From: an uncultured Bacteroidota bacterium
Lineage (GTDB): Bacteria > Bacteroidota > Bacteroidia > NS11-12g > UBA9320
Assembly (NCBI GenBank): GCA_937124965.1
Contig: CAKZLB010000029.1
Coordinates: forward strand, 1-53,759
DNA: 53,759 nucleotides
Direction of reading: 5' to 3'
Of the stretch, positions 46,601 through 53,759 are shown one piece after another (positions within the stretch are counted from its first letter, which is position 1; the number at the start of each line of letters is the position of its first letter). Both the position numbers and the translations under genes were made by a program. Under the pieces are notes generated by a model. It did no database searches and was not told the origin of the DNA. It worked only from the letters and a program-made list of their open reading frames with translations.

Positions 46601-48018
46601 ATGCTCCGTTATCTGGTAACGAACCAACGTCAAGTACAGCAAAATGGATAGAAATCCCAAATACCACACAAGCAGATCGAAACAATAGCCGAGCGCTTGC
46701 GGTGTCGCTTGGAGCAACAAACTTTAATGGAGTTGAGGATATAGAAGTTAGCCCAGTGGATGGAATGATATACTTTGCAGCTAAAGGAAAAAGTCGGGTT
46801 TACCGCTTTAAGGATAACGGATCTTCAGTTTCAAATTTCTCAACGTTTGTTGGAGGGATGAGCTACATTTTGAATACAGACAAAGGCGTATTTACAGAAC
46901 CATGGGGAAGTGGAAATGACAATTTAACCTTTGATGATCAAGGAAATTTATGGGTGCTACAAGATGGTGGAAACAATTACATCTGGTTAGTGAGACCAGA
47001 TCATTCTCAAGACAAGCCAATGGTTGAATTATTCGCTTCTTTCCCAATTGGATCAGAACCTACAGGTTTAACCTTTACTCCTGACTATAAGTTTGGGTTT
47101 GTTTCAGTTCAACATCCAAGTGGTAATAATGCCGCTCAACAAGACGCAACGTTAAAAGACATTCGATTTAATAAATCTTCAACGTTCGTTTTTTCAAGGT
47201 CGGCGTATCTAGGCCCACAACCTGTAATTGCAGGTTTTAAGTCAGATACAAATGTTGTAATCGCTGGAAATTCTGTGACGTTTACCGATACAAGTGTAAA
47301 TGGACTAGACGAACGAAATTGGGTGTTTGACGGCGGAAGACCTGCTGTTTCAAACAAAAAGGAAGAAACAGTTACATATAGTGGAGAAGGATTTTATAGC
47401 GTTACGTTGCGGTCTGCTGGTTATTCAGGGGAAGATACAATTACTAAAACCAATTATATTGAAGTAATATCTCCAGCACCAGTTACTCAGTTTGCAGCGG
47501 ATAATGTCAACATCGTAAAAACTGAAACCGTAAACTTTTTAGACTTTAGTACAAACAACCCAACATCGTGGAATTGGACATTTGAAGGTGGAGACCCAAG
47601 CACATCTACCGACAAAAACCCAAGTGTTAAATACAATGAAATAGGTTCGTTTGATGTGACACTAGTTACACAAAATAGAGCAGGAGAAACTACAGAAGCC
47701 AAGTTAAACTACATTAAAGTAGATAAAAACTTAAGCGCAAGTAAAGTCAGAACTTCGGACGATATTCGAGTGTATCCCAATCCAACTTCTGGTGTTGTTA
47801 CTGTTGCCATGAAACTAACAGGAGGTGAAGATGTAAAAATTTCAGTATATGATTTTGCTGGTCGTAATCTAGGTGAATTGGTTAATGCAAAAATTACAAA
47901 AACTAATCAAGACTTAAGTTTCGACTTAAGCACGATTGTTAATACTACGTCTTCAGTTATTGTTAAAATTTCTGTTGATGGAGTTGTTACTCAAAAAATC
48001 TTGAACGTAGTGAAATAG
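43660..48018 (+). CDS. 1452-residue T9SS-exported protein with a PhoX-type phosphatase domain
   Basis: The GTG at 43660 is preferred over an upstream TTG because it gives a clean signal peptide (MKRLVAITALVFLIFGITQAQ). Domains in order: two DNRLRE-like beta modules (about 24-205 and 205-395; the pattern SSDDAEE ... QLIGLRF ... AYVQFTVDE recurs), two jelly-roll modules (about 405-580 and 590-750; RDDGVVVYVNGNEAFR and RDDGIIFYVNGKEVRR), a PhoX/DUF839 domain (about 757-1160; NCSGGITPWGTVITAEE, SHENALVL, DDQGNLWVLQDGG), two PKD-like domains (about 1187-1270 and 1273-1350), and a type A sorting domain (about 1362-1452, IRVYPNPTSGVVTV). PhoX enzymes are Ca/Fe phosphomonoesterases, so a surface-anchored phosphatase is likely, though the catalytic set was not fully checked. 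Confidence 0.9.
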   Translation: MKRLVAITALVFLIFGITQAQTEKISVQINASSDDAEERGSNATSSVGLMDLESSDIELVNDGNDGDQFVGLRFKNIQIPTGSIVKNAYIQFTVDETDDVTGKVVFNVEDTDNGTTFTSADSNISSRKLMTQSVTWENIPKWDVVGEAGEDQQTPDLSVLIQAIIDRSGWKAGNAINIIATGTGNRTAESYDGSSSSAPTLIVEFSKPVTKSFSILTNSDDAELDVVGASMDLTSTDLELTVDGTKNQLIGLRFDEIGIPNGSIITNAYVQFTVDEVNTGGQVDLLMAFQDTDDASEIKSTANELAGRSYLDSLYWNNIPDWSKVGDNGANQQTPDLSSLLQKVVNRKGWMEGNAVLLALLDPAVLTLPGYKGNTSKRVAQSYDKSASAAPKLVVTYIPPAVFQEGVFPVAKNSSWKYDDSGSELNSGWTDLSYNDSNWSFGNGVLGYSNGNETSTLSYGGSSSNKNITTYLRHTFNVKDSSVYDSLVFNVMRDDGVVVYVNGNEAFRMNMPSGTIGYDTLAVAAVGGSDESKYFEYKTKNLLRNGRNVIAVELHQNSPSSSDLSFDMEVGFELPPLKPASFPFAKNSDWHFFNEGVSLDDKSWQDSSFDDNNWDQGKGVLGYGNAVATTLSYGSDPNNKYPTAYFRRDINIDLATLPDSFELGVLRDDGIIFYVNGKEVRRDNLPSGIITYDSLAIETISGSAETTYYTSVLYKKDFKQGVNTIAVELHNRDLYSSDLAFDLYMDELPVVNPPALGCTDAEGHVGCFTSIAPTAQTSKLILPSSSHRFQQLFNQGDAYTIGGGNVPGNHDFTAYLALDGSSEIGHLAINHETTPGAVSIVDVSYDKSMRLWSVDSSQAVNFNNNDLVATARNCSGGITPWGTVITAEESLNNSDVNNDGYLDIGWLVEIDPLTAKVKEYENGKQEKLWACSRISHENALVLDDSITLYTGEDGGSSAVFKFVADNKTDLSAGKLYALKLDAPLSGNEPTSSTAKWIEIPNTTQADRNNSRALAVSLGATNFNGVEDIEVSPVDGMIYFAAKGKSRVYRFKDNGSSVSNFSTFVGGMSYILNTDKGVFTEPWGSGNDNLTFDDQGNLWVLQDGGNNYIWLVRPDHSQDKPMVELFASFPIGSEPTGLTFTPDYKFGFVSVQHPSGNNAAQQDATLKDIRFNKSSTFVFSRSAYLGPQPVIAGFKSDTNVVIAGNSVTFTDTSVNGLDERNWVFDGGRPAVSNKKEETVTYSGEGFYSVTLRSAGYSGEDTITKTNYIEVISPAPVTQFAADNVNIVKTETVNFLDFSTNNPTSWNWTFEGGDPSTSTDKNPSVKYNEIGSFDVTLVTQNRAGETTEAKLNYIKVDKNLSASKVRTSDDIRVYPNPTSGVVTVAMKLTGGEDVKISVYDFAGRNLGELVNAKITKTNQDLSFDLSTIVNTTSSVIVKISVDGVVTQKILNVVK

Positions 48019-48035
48019 GTTCATACTAAACTCTT

Positions 48036-48065
48036 CCCCAAAAGCCGCTAAAGCGGCTTTTGGGG
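48036..48065 (+). terminator. Hairpin terminator after the PhoX-type gene
   Basis: CCCCAAAAGCCGC at 48036-48048 pairs perfectly with GCGGCTTTTGGGG at 48053-48065, a 13-bp stem with a 4-nt loop, 18 bp past the stop. The T-run is inside the stem rather than after it, so termination may be modest. It separates the gene from the leucine-rich-repeat gene. Confidence 0.7.
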
Positions 48066-48096
48066 TATATAAGGGTTTCTAAAACAACAAGTTGAT

Positions 48097-49014
48097 ATGA
48101 AAAAAAGTGTACTCAGTTTGGTTAGTTGTTTAATTCTCATAAGTCTTGAATCGTATGGTCAGTTTGCCAAACCAATGGGAAGTGAAAAGGTTTTTGGAAG
48201 TATTAAAGAAGCATTGATACAACCTAATCAAGTAACGCAACTAAACTTACGGGATAAGAAATTATTTTCCTTGACTGACAGCTTTGAACAGCTAACAAAT
48301 TTGACATTCTTAAATTTGATGGGCAACAATTTTGAGACTTGGCATCGTGCATTGTTTCAGCTACCAAAATTGGAAATACTTAACGTGAAAGGTAATCATC
48401 TTCCTGCTTTTCCGGTAGATATTAAAAATTTGAAACGACTCAAAACACTCGATGTTGCTGGAAACAACTTCACAAACATAGGTGAGCCTATTGGTGAGTT
48501 AAAACAACTGGAATATCTCTATGCTTCTGTAAATCAAATTGTTACTGTCTCGAGTTTTATAGGTTTTTGTAAAAAATTGAAAGTAATTGATTTTGAAAAC
48601 AACCAAATAAGTCACTTACCAAGTTCGATAAACAAATTAAAAAACCTAACGGAACTTAACCTATCGTTTAATCAGTTTAAAGAACTTGAACAAAGCATTT
48701 GCAACTTAAGATCACTACAAGTTTTGAATTTGTCTTTCAATCAGATAACTAAACTAACTGATGATATAGGTCTTCTAAAAAACGCAAGAACCATAAATTT
48801 TGCGAGTAATAAACTTGATAACATTTCGGATAAAATCTGTTTATTAGAAAACGTAGAGTTGCTCATTTTATCTGACAACCAATTAACGAAACTGCCAGAG
48901 AACATAGGCAACTTGACAAAGTTAAAGACGTTATTGTTGAATGGAAATTCATTCCCAAATGAAGAACAAATTAGGATAAAAAGCTTATTGCCAAACTGTA
49001 CTGTGATTTTTTAG
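48097..49014 (+). CDS. Secreted leucine-rich-repeat protein
   Basis: 305 residues, signal peptide about 1-21 (LESYGQF). From about residue 45 to the end there are about ten leucine-rich repeats of 22-23 residues (LTELNLSFNQFKELEQSICNL type, with LxxLxLxxNxLxxLP pattern), ending LLLNGNSFPNEEQIRIKSLLPNC as a capping stretch. The final Cys-bearing segment resembles a cap. There is no kinase, sorting domain or lipobox, so it is probably periplasmic or secreted and binds protein. It stands alone between the PhoX-type gene and the paired lipoproteins. Confidence 0.9.
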   Translation: MKKSVLSLVSCLILISLESYGQFAKPMGSEKVFGSIKEALIQPNQVTQLNLRDKKLFSLTDSFEQLTNLTFLNLMGNNFETWHRALFQLPKLEILNVKGNHLPAFPVDIKNLKRLKTLDVAGNNFTNIGEPIGELKQLEYLYASVNQIVTVSSFIGFCKKLKVIDFENNQISHLPSSINKLKNLTELNLSFNQFKELEQSICNLRSLQVLNLSFNQITKLTDDIGLLKNARTINFASNKLDNISDKICLLENVELLILSDNQLTKLPENIGNLTKLKTLLLNGNSFPNEEQIRIKSLLPNCTVIF

Positions 49015-49187
49015 AAAGTGGACGTAGACTTTCATCACGGGTCATTTCAATTTATGCTACCTCTAGCCATAATGAATTAGAGATCAAAAGGCTAGGAAAA
49101 AGAGTGTAGGTGAATAAAAGCGGTTGTCATTTTTTTAGGCAACGGCAAAAAATTATACTTTTATCTTTAGGCTTCCGTTCAGTCAAT

Positions 49188-49787
49188 ATGTCGTATAGTA
49201 AACCAATCATTGTCGTAGGCCTTTTGGGCTGTTTTTTATTTTCCTGTGAAAAGGATAAACCAGTTAAAGAAAAGGAGATCCCTATTGTAGAAACGGAGGA
49301 TTCAATCATATTTGAAGACTATTTTTCTTTTTCTTCAGAACAATGGGAAATGAAAGGAAACTGGAGTCTTACCAATGATGTCGGAGGTGGTTCTTATCGT
49401 TTGAATCTTCGAAAGGTTGGTGACACCACTTTGAAGTTCTTTGGATCTGAAGAGGTTTTTAAAGTCATTGACAGTGAATTGGAAACATATCTTGGAGACG
49501 ATGCCTATACATCTAGAAGTTATTTAGCCATCATTGATGATGTTTTTTGGCAATGGGATAAGAAAAAAGGTTTTGTTCAACTCAAGTCGCTGGATGATTT
49601 TAGGAATCAAGATTCCACCTTCTCAACTGTGATAATAAATGACAAGTACTTTTTGAAAAACTCTAACGGGTTTATATGGGGTGTTTCACTCGATCCAAAT
49701 CTATTCCAACCTCGCCATTGGATAAGTTTTGGTTACCCATCAGTATTAGAGTATACCGCAGACGGAAAATTAAACCAATTAAAATGA
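49188..49787 (+). CDS. Lipoprotein, first of a paralogous pair
   Basis: 199 residues from the ATG at 49188, chosen because it gives a lipoprotein signal (GCFLFSC, Cys20); the frame begins earlier. The mature part has YFSFSSEQWEMKG and GGGSYRLNLRKVGDTTLKFFG, which match the next gene's YFSFDSEKWVMVG and GGEYKLELTRTKDTVVRFG. The rest is beta-rich with many Trp. No family is recognised. The stop overlaps the next start as ATGA, so the two are translationally coupled. Confidence 0.75.
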   Translation: MSYSKPIIVVGLLGCFLFSCEKDKPVKEKEIPIVETEDSIIFEDYFSFSSEQWEMKGNWSLTNDVGGGSYRLNLRKVGDTTLKFFGSEEVFKVIDSELETYLGDDAYTSRSYLAIIDDVFWQWDKKKGFVQLKSLDDFRNQDSTFSTVIINDKYFLKNSNGFIWGVSLDPNLFQPRHWISFGYPSVLEYTADGKLNQLK

Positions 49788-50446
49788 GAAAAACATTCAG
49801 TATTTCGATAATTACCGCGTTGTGTTTCACAACATTAATCATGGCTTGTAAAAAGGATGTTGACATTGTTCCTGATAAATCTAACGTAATAGAAGCAGTT
49901 GATACAACAACTAAGGAACCCAAAACGTATAACTACACCAACTACTTTTCATTTGACTCCGAGAAGTGGGTTATGGTTGGATTATATCAAGATAAGAAGA
50001 GTTCAAACGGCGGTGAGTATAAACTAGAGCTTACTCGAACAAAAGATACGGTTGTTCGATTTGGTGCGAAAACGCACAGATTTACAAAGTTAGAAGGCGT
50101 CGAACATCGAGAAGGATTACCAGACGAAATGGTTAATCTTTTTTATGAAATTAGGAGAACTGAGTCTAAAACGTCATTGGTATGTTGGAATCCATCCGAT
50201 ACCCAATTTTATAATTGTTTCGATTCGGTCTTTGTACGAATGACAAACGAAAAAGCCATCCAGTTCCATGGAAAAACATTTTGGAGTTACGTAGATATTG
50301 TCGGAGAAAAAGTTGTTTGGGGAGCCTCTATAATTGGACCCAACACATTAAATGGATTGTCAAAATCATTTCTAAGACCGAATTATCTGTTTAGAAACGA
50401 TCAATCTTTGTATATTGTAAAAGAGGATACGTTGGTGATTTATTAA
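49784..50446 (+). CDS. Lipoprotein, second of a paralogous pair
   Basis: 220 residues from the ATG at 49784, which overlaps the stop of the preceding gene (ATGA); a longer frame lacks a lipoprotein signal. Lipobox TLIMAC gives Cys22. It shares the NYFSFDSEKW opening and the 'GGEYKLEL...DTVVRFG' strand pair with its neighbour but is longer in the middle (CWNPSDTQFYNCF with two Cys). Function unknown; such pairs often form heterodimers after tandem duplication. It is 75 bp upstream of the ELWxTDGT-repeat gene. Confidence 0.75.
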   Translation: MRKTFSISIITALCFTTLIMACKKDVDIVPDKSNVIEAVDTTTKEPKTYNYTNYFSFDSEKWVMVGLYQDKKSSNGGEYKLELTRTKDTVVRFGAKTHRFTKLEGVEHREGLPDEMVNLFYEIRRTESKTSLVCWNPSDTQFYNCFDSVFVRMTNEKAIQFHGKTFWSYVDIVGEKVVWGASIIGPNTLNGLSKSFLRPNYLFRNDQSLYIVKEDTLVIY

Positions 50447-50521
50447 CTTGATGGGGTAATGCTAGGCAATGGTTTTAAATTAAACACAATTCTTACTATC
50501 TTGACCATTTCAAAAACCAAC

Positions 50522-53497
50522 ATGAAGCATTCAAGTAACATCTTAAATTTCAATACTAGTTTTAGAGCCGTAATACTAGCAATTATCTTACTTTTTGGCA
50601 TAAATGGAAATGCACAAGATGTTAAGTTATTAAAAGACCTTAATGCTAAAAACGACAACTCTAGAGGCTCACATCCCCATAATTTTACCAAATTAGGTTC
50701 TGATGTAATCTTTGGTGTATCTCATCATATTGAAGGAGGGCAACTATGGAAAACGGATGGTACTTCAAGAGGAACAGAGGTGATCAAGACTTTTGATTTT
50801 TTGGGATACAGGAATTTCTCTACAATTGTTGAATATAAAGGTCAAGTTTTTTTTAATGGTTCGGATGCAACTTATGGTGAAGAATTATGGACTTCCGATG
50901 GGACAGAATCAGGAACGTTTCGCATAACAGATTTACGTAAAGGCGGTTTTACATTTATTGCAGAGATGTTCGTTTTTAATGATTTTATATATTTTTCTGC
51001 ATATAATGCAAATAGCGGAAATGAACTATACAAAAGCGACGGAACAAAAGAAGGAACTGTTCTTTTGGATTTAATTCCTGGTGCTCGATCGACAAACCCA
51101 AAAAACTTTACGGTAGTAAATGACATTTTCTATTTTACCGGTGCGGACACATCAAGCTTATCGGGTCAATATCCGCAAGTACTTTGGAGGTCTGATGGCA
51201 CACGCCTAGGAACATATCCTTTAAATAAGACAGGATCACTCGGGTCAAATGTCTCGAATCTCAAGGCGGTAAATGATAAGCTCTATTTTAGTGCAAAAGG
51301 GAATAATGAGTTAGATAATGAAGTGTGGATGACGGATGGTACTATAGAAGGGACGTATCAAGTAAGTAATGTAACTAATGAAATCTTTATAAACACAAAG
51401 GGTCCAAGTCTACTTGGCAGTGTTGGGTCTGTACTATTTTTTGTCTCAAACGATGGAATTCATGGTCAAGAACTTTGGAGAACGGATGGGACAGAGGTCG
51501 GGACATTTTTGGTAAAAGATATTTTTCCTGGTAGTGGATCAAGTAATCCACATGTTAGTGTTGCAACATATCGTAACAATCTATATTTCATTGCTGAAGA
51601 TGGTGTTTCAGGTGGTGAGTTGTGGAAGTCAGATGGCACTCCAGCTGGAACTGTTCAGGTACAAGACATTTTTAAAAATAGTTCGACAGAATACGGGGCT
51701 TCAGGTGCGTTTGTTGTGAATAATGACTTGCTATATTTTGCCGGGCAGTCTGATAAGAATAATTGGGAATTATGGGTTACTGATGGAAGTGTGGTTGGGA
51801 CACATTTAGTAAAAGATATCAACCCAAACGGACAGGGCATTTATGGAAATATGAAATCGATTAACAACAAGATATACTTTAGTGGAATTGATGGAGAAAC
51901 GGGTCCGGAGCCGTGGGTTACAGACGGTACAGACGCAGGAACTTTTTTGCTAAAAGACATTGATCAACAAACCGCTAATTCTAATCCTTTGCAGTTTACT
52001 TCCGCAGGAGATAAACTCTACTTTGTCGCGTTCGATGAAACTGGTCAAATGAGATTAGCAATTTCAGACGGGACTGAAGAAAACACAAAGTACGTTTATG
52101 ATACGTTAGAGACTTTTGGACCGATGCATCCACAAGAATTGATTAGTTTTAAGGATACATTGTTTTTTCGTGGTACATCTGCATCACATGGTGGTGAGTT
52201 ATGGAAAACAGATGGAACACAGAATGGAACAAAGATGGTTAAAGACATCATGCCTGGTGATGATGGTTCGAACCCGACCATGTTTAAAATCTTAAATGAG
52301 AAACTTTATTTTAAAACGGATAACACATTCTTTGGTAATACACCGCTTTATTCTACAAGTGGGTCAACTTCATCAACTTTATTGGTTAGATCATTTTGGG
52401 GAGAATCGGATGCTTCAAATATAATTAGTGTCAACATCGTCAATAATAATCTCCTTTACTCAGTTGTTAAAAATAATGGAACAGAAGTGTATGTCTATGA
52501 CGGTGTAAACCCTAATCACATTAAGCTTAAGAGTAAATGCAATGGGTGTTATGAGGTTATATTGTATCAACCATTTTTTGAAGCCGACTCACTGATATAC
52601 TTCGCTGGTTATGAAAGTAAACAGGGGAAAGAGCTTTGGAGAACCGATGGCACAGAGGACGGTACTTTTATAGTTAAAAATATTGCTACTGGAGATTTAG
52701 GAAGTGACCCTAGAGTTATTGGAGGTTTTGACAAAAAGGTAATTTTTACCGCCGCAGAAGATGAAACGGGAGCTGAACTATGGATAACTGATGGCACCAC
52801 AACAGGTACGGTTCAATTGTCTGATTGGTTTGGAGGAAGGACCCAACGAAGAATTCATACAGGTATTGGATTTAAGGATGGTTTTGTTTTTAGTGCAAAC
52901 CATGGGGAAATTGGGACAGAACTTTGGATAACAGATGGTACCAAAGAAGGGACAGAAGTGCTGCTAGACATTGCGCCAGGATCTGGGGGTTCATACCCTA
53001 GAGAATTTACGTTATTTAACAATACAATATACTTTACAGCCCAAACTAAACAAACTGGAGAGGAGCTTTGGAAAACCGATGGAACTCCTGAAGGAACTGA
53101 ATTTGTCTCTGATTTGATTCCGGGGCCATATTCCTCCGCTCCCTCAAACTTAACCGTTCATAGAAATCGCTTATACTTCTCAGCCGAAGATGAGAAACAT
53201 GGTCGAGAAGTGTTTTATATTGAAGACTCAACTATGGTTTTTGAGGAACCCCTAAGTGTTGAACCAATAACTGATATTTCTGTTTATCCAAATCCTACGG
53301 ATGGAACAATTACAATTGAAATTCCTGAAAACGCATCTAAAAACCATTTTTCTATTTATAACTTGTTGGGACAACAGGTTGTCGAACTGAGTGCAGACCA
53401 AGATGTCTTTCAGGTAGACATTTCGCATCTTGTTGCGGGGCACTACATTTTACGAGTAAATAATTTAAAGGCTTTTAAGATTATAAAACAGCCGTAA
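50522..53497 (+). CDS. T9SS-exported ELWxTDGT-repeat protein
   Basis: 991 residues from the ATG at 50522, which gives a signal peptide ending about residue 32 (FGINGNAQ). The body (about 35-905) is built of about 16 units of 45-55 residues containing (E/Q)LW(K/R/I)(T/S)DGTxxGT, the known ELWxTDGT repeat of Bacteroidota surface proteins. Around it are NxxYF.A and D(I/L)xPG strands, so a stacked beta-propeller-like fold is likely. A few units are degenerate (PLYSTSGSTSST, EVYVYDGVNP). The C-terminus (about 920-991) is a type A sorting domain (ISVYPNPTDGTITIE, HLVAGHYILRV). Probably a surface binding or adhesion protein. Confidence 0.92.
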   Translation: MKHSSNILNFNTSFRAVILAIILLFGINGNAQDVKLLKDLNAKNDNSRGSHPHNFTKLGSDVIFGVSHHIEGGQLWKTDGTSRGTEVIKTFDFLGYRNFSTIVEYKGQVFFNGSDATYGEELWTSDGTESGTFRITDLRKGGFTFIAEMFVFNDFIYFSAYNANSGNELYKSDGTKEGTVLLDLIPGARSTNPKNFTVVNDIFYFTGADTSSLSGQYPQVLWRSDGTRLGTYPLNKTGSLGSNVSNLKAVNDKLYFSAKGNNELDNEVWMTDGTIEGTYQVSNVTNEIFINTKGPSLLGSVGSVLFFVSNDGIHGQELWRTDGTEVGTFLVKDIFPGSGSSNPHVSVATYRNNLYFIAEDGVSGGELWKSDGTPAGTVQVQDIFKNSSTEYGASGAFVVNNDLLYFAGQSDKNNWELWVTDGSVVGTHLVKDINPNGQGIYGNMKSINNKIYFSGIDGETGPEPWVTDGTDAGTFLLKDIDQQTANSNPLQFTSAGDKLYFVAFDETGQMRLAISDGTEENTKYVYDTLETFGPMHPQELISFKDTLFFRGTSASHGGELWKTDGTQNGTKMVKDIMPGDDGSNPTMFKILNEKLYFKTDNTFFGNTPLYSTSGSTSSTLLVRSFWGESDASNIISVNIVNNNLLYSVVKNNGTEVYVYDGVNPNHIKLKSKCNGCYEVILYQPFFEADSLIYFAGYESKQGKELWRTDGTEDGTFIVKNIATGDLGSDPRVIGGFDKKVIFTAAEDETGAELWITDGTTTGTVQLSDWFGGRTQRRIHTGIGFKDGFVFSANHGEIGTELWITDGTKEGTEVLLDIAPGSGGSYPREFTLFNNTIYFTAQTKQTGEELWKTDGTPEGTEFVSDLIPGPYSSAPSNLTVHRNRLYFSAEDEKHGREVFYIEDSTMVFEEPLSVEPITDISVYPNPTDGTITIEIPENASKNHFSIYNLLGQQVVELSADQDVFQVDISHLVAGHYILRVNNLKAFKIIKQP

Positions 53498-53620
53498 TCC
53501 ACTGAAACACCAACTAAAGGATAGTGTAACAATATCAATAGTTTGGGTGGTGTCGTTGGCTTATGGCGAGGAAGGGGTTCGATTTTGGCGTTTGGATGAA
53601 TGGCAAAAATCTTTAACACA

Positions 53621-53652
53621 AAAAAACGGAGCAGTTACCTACTCCGTTTTTT
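53621..53652. terminator. Bidirectional hairpin terminator
   Basis: AAAAAACGGAG at 53621-53631 pairs with CTCCGTTTTTT at 53642-53652, an 11-bp stem with a 10-nt loop and T-runs on both strands. It can end both the ELWxTDGT gene (plus) and the minus-strand gene entering at the right edge. Confidence 0.75.
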
Positions 53653-53689
53653 ATACGTGAAATGTGTTATTATCGTTTTGTGTTGTCTC

Positions 53690-53759
53690 TTAGTTGTTTG
53701 AGATTGTATAGGTGATTGTTAACTTAACATCTTGATCGAAGTCGATTTTTGAGTAGCTT
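53690..53759 (-). CDS. C-terminal end of a minus-strand gene (5' part outside window)
   Basis: On the minus strand an open frame enters from the right edge and ends at the TAA 53692-53690, with the text SYSKIDFDQDVKLTITYTISNN. Only 22-23 codons are inside the window. The alternating hydrophobic pattern and the terminator just downstream (53652-53621) support a real gene, but the piece is too short to name. Confidence 0.45.
   Translation of the reverse strand, partial: SYSKIDFDQDVKLTITYTISNN

Noticed and set aside
46191-46685. 164-codon minus-strand frame
   Set aside because: Antisense to the PhoX domain; no start context or protein features.

Overview
This is an AT-rich window from a member of the Bacteroidota, most likely a free-living, probably aquatic relative of the Flavobacteriales. 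The evidence is the density of secreted proteins with type IX secretion (T9SS) C-terminal sorting domains (the 'YPNPF / YPNPT ... G.Y.' pattern), many lipoproteins with a Cys lipobox, typical Bacteroidota families (GEVED, ELWxTDGT repeats, lamin-tail domains, M43 peptidase, TPR-histidine kinase) and two promoters resembling the Bacteroidota TTTG / TAnnTTTG consensus. No tRNA, rRNA, CRISPR array or insertion sequence was seen. Almost everything encoded here is exported, outer-membrane, or concerned with uptake and regulation.

Layout. (1) 1-12256, minus strand: a very large surface protein cut by the left edge (sortilin-type repeats, PKD, GEVED, then 51-residue tandem repeats), an M43 metalloprotease with a sorting domain, a small sorting-domain protein, a large surface protein whose reading frame is broken once near 10513, and an S8 subtilisin lipoprotein. 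(2) 12451-22460, plus strand: a tight four-gene unit of an outer-membrane barrel, a 1962-residue secreted protein, a protein of about six fibronectin-III modules and a small membrane protein. No function is known to me; it is the best candidate for an undescribed multi-component surface system. (3) 22472-25132: divergently transcribed response regulator and TPR-histidine kinase. (4) 25129-34653, minus strand: a compact operon of porin, M14 carboxypeptidase, second porin, isoaspartyl dipeptidase, DcuC-family carrier and lamin-tail lipoprotein, preceded by a T9SS lamin-tail protein. (5) 34757-38695, plus strand: a MocR-type regulator, an alpha/beta-hydrolase lipoprotein and an SLC13/DASS dicarboxylate carrier. 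(6) 38749-39766, minus: small lipoprotein and small barrel. (7) 40200-53497, plus: S41 peptidase, di-haem cytochrome c peroxidase, a multidomain PhoX-type protein, a leucine-rich-repeat protein, two paralogous lipoproteins and an ELWxTDGT-repeat protein. A minus-strand gene enters at the right edge.

How the parts fit. Regions 4 and 5 look like one regulon for scavenging peptides, including isoaspartyl dipeptides: porins admit them, M14 and IadA-type enzymes cleave them, and two carriers move dicarboxylates/aspartate. The MocR-type regulator sits between the two arms. A 32-bp element containing two TTGGT(A/C)T half-sites exactly 23 bp apart lies in front of both arms, in matching orientation and at nearly the same distance from a TATCTT -7-like box, and overlaps the regulator's own start. 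The half-site is the reverse complement of ATACCA, the motif I recall for the MocR protein GabR. The regulator has Arg in place of the PLP-anchoring Lys, so its ligand may not be a PLP aldimine. This link between regulator and operators is the most testable new observation in the window.
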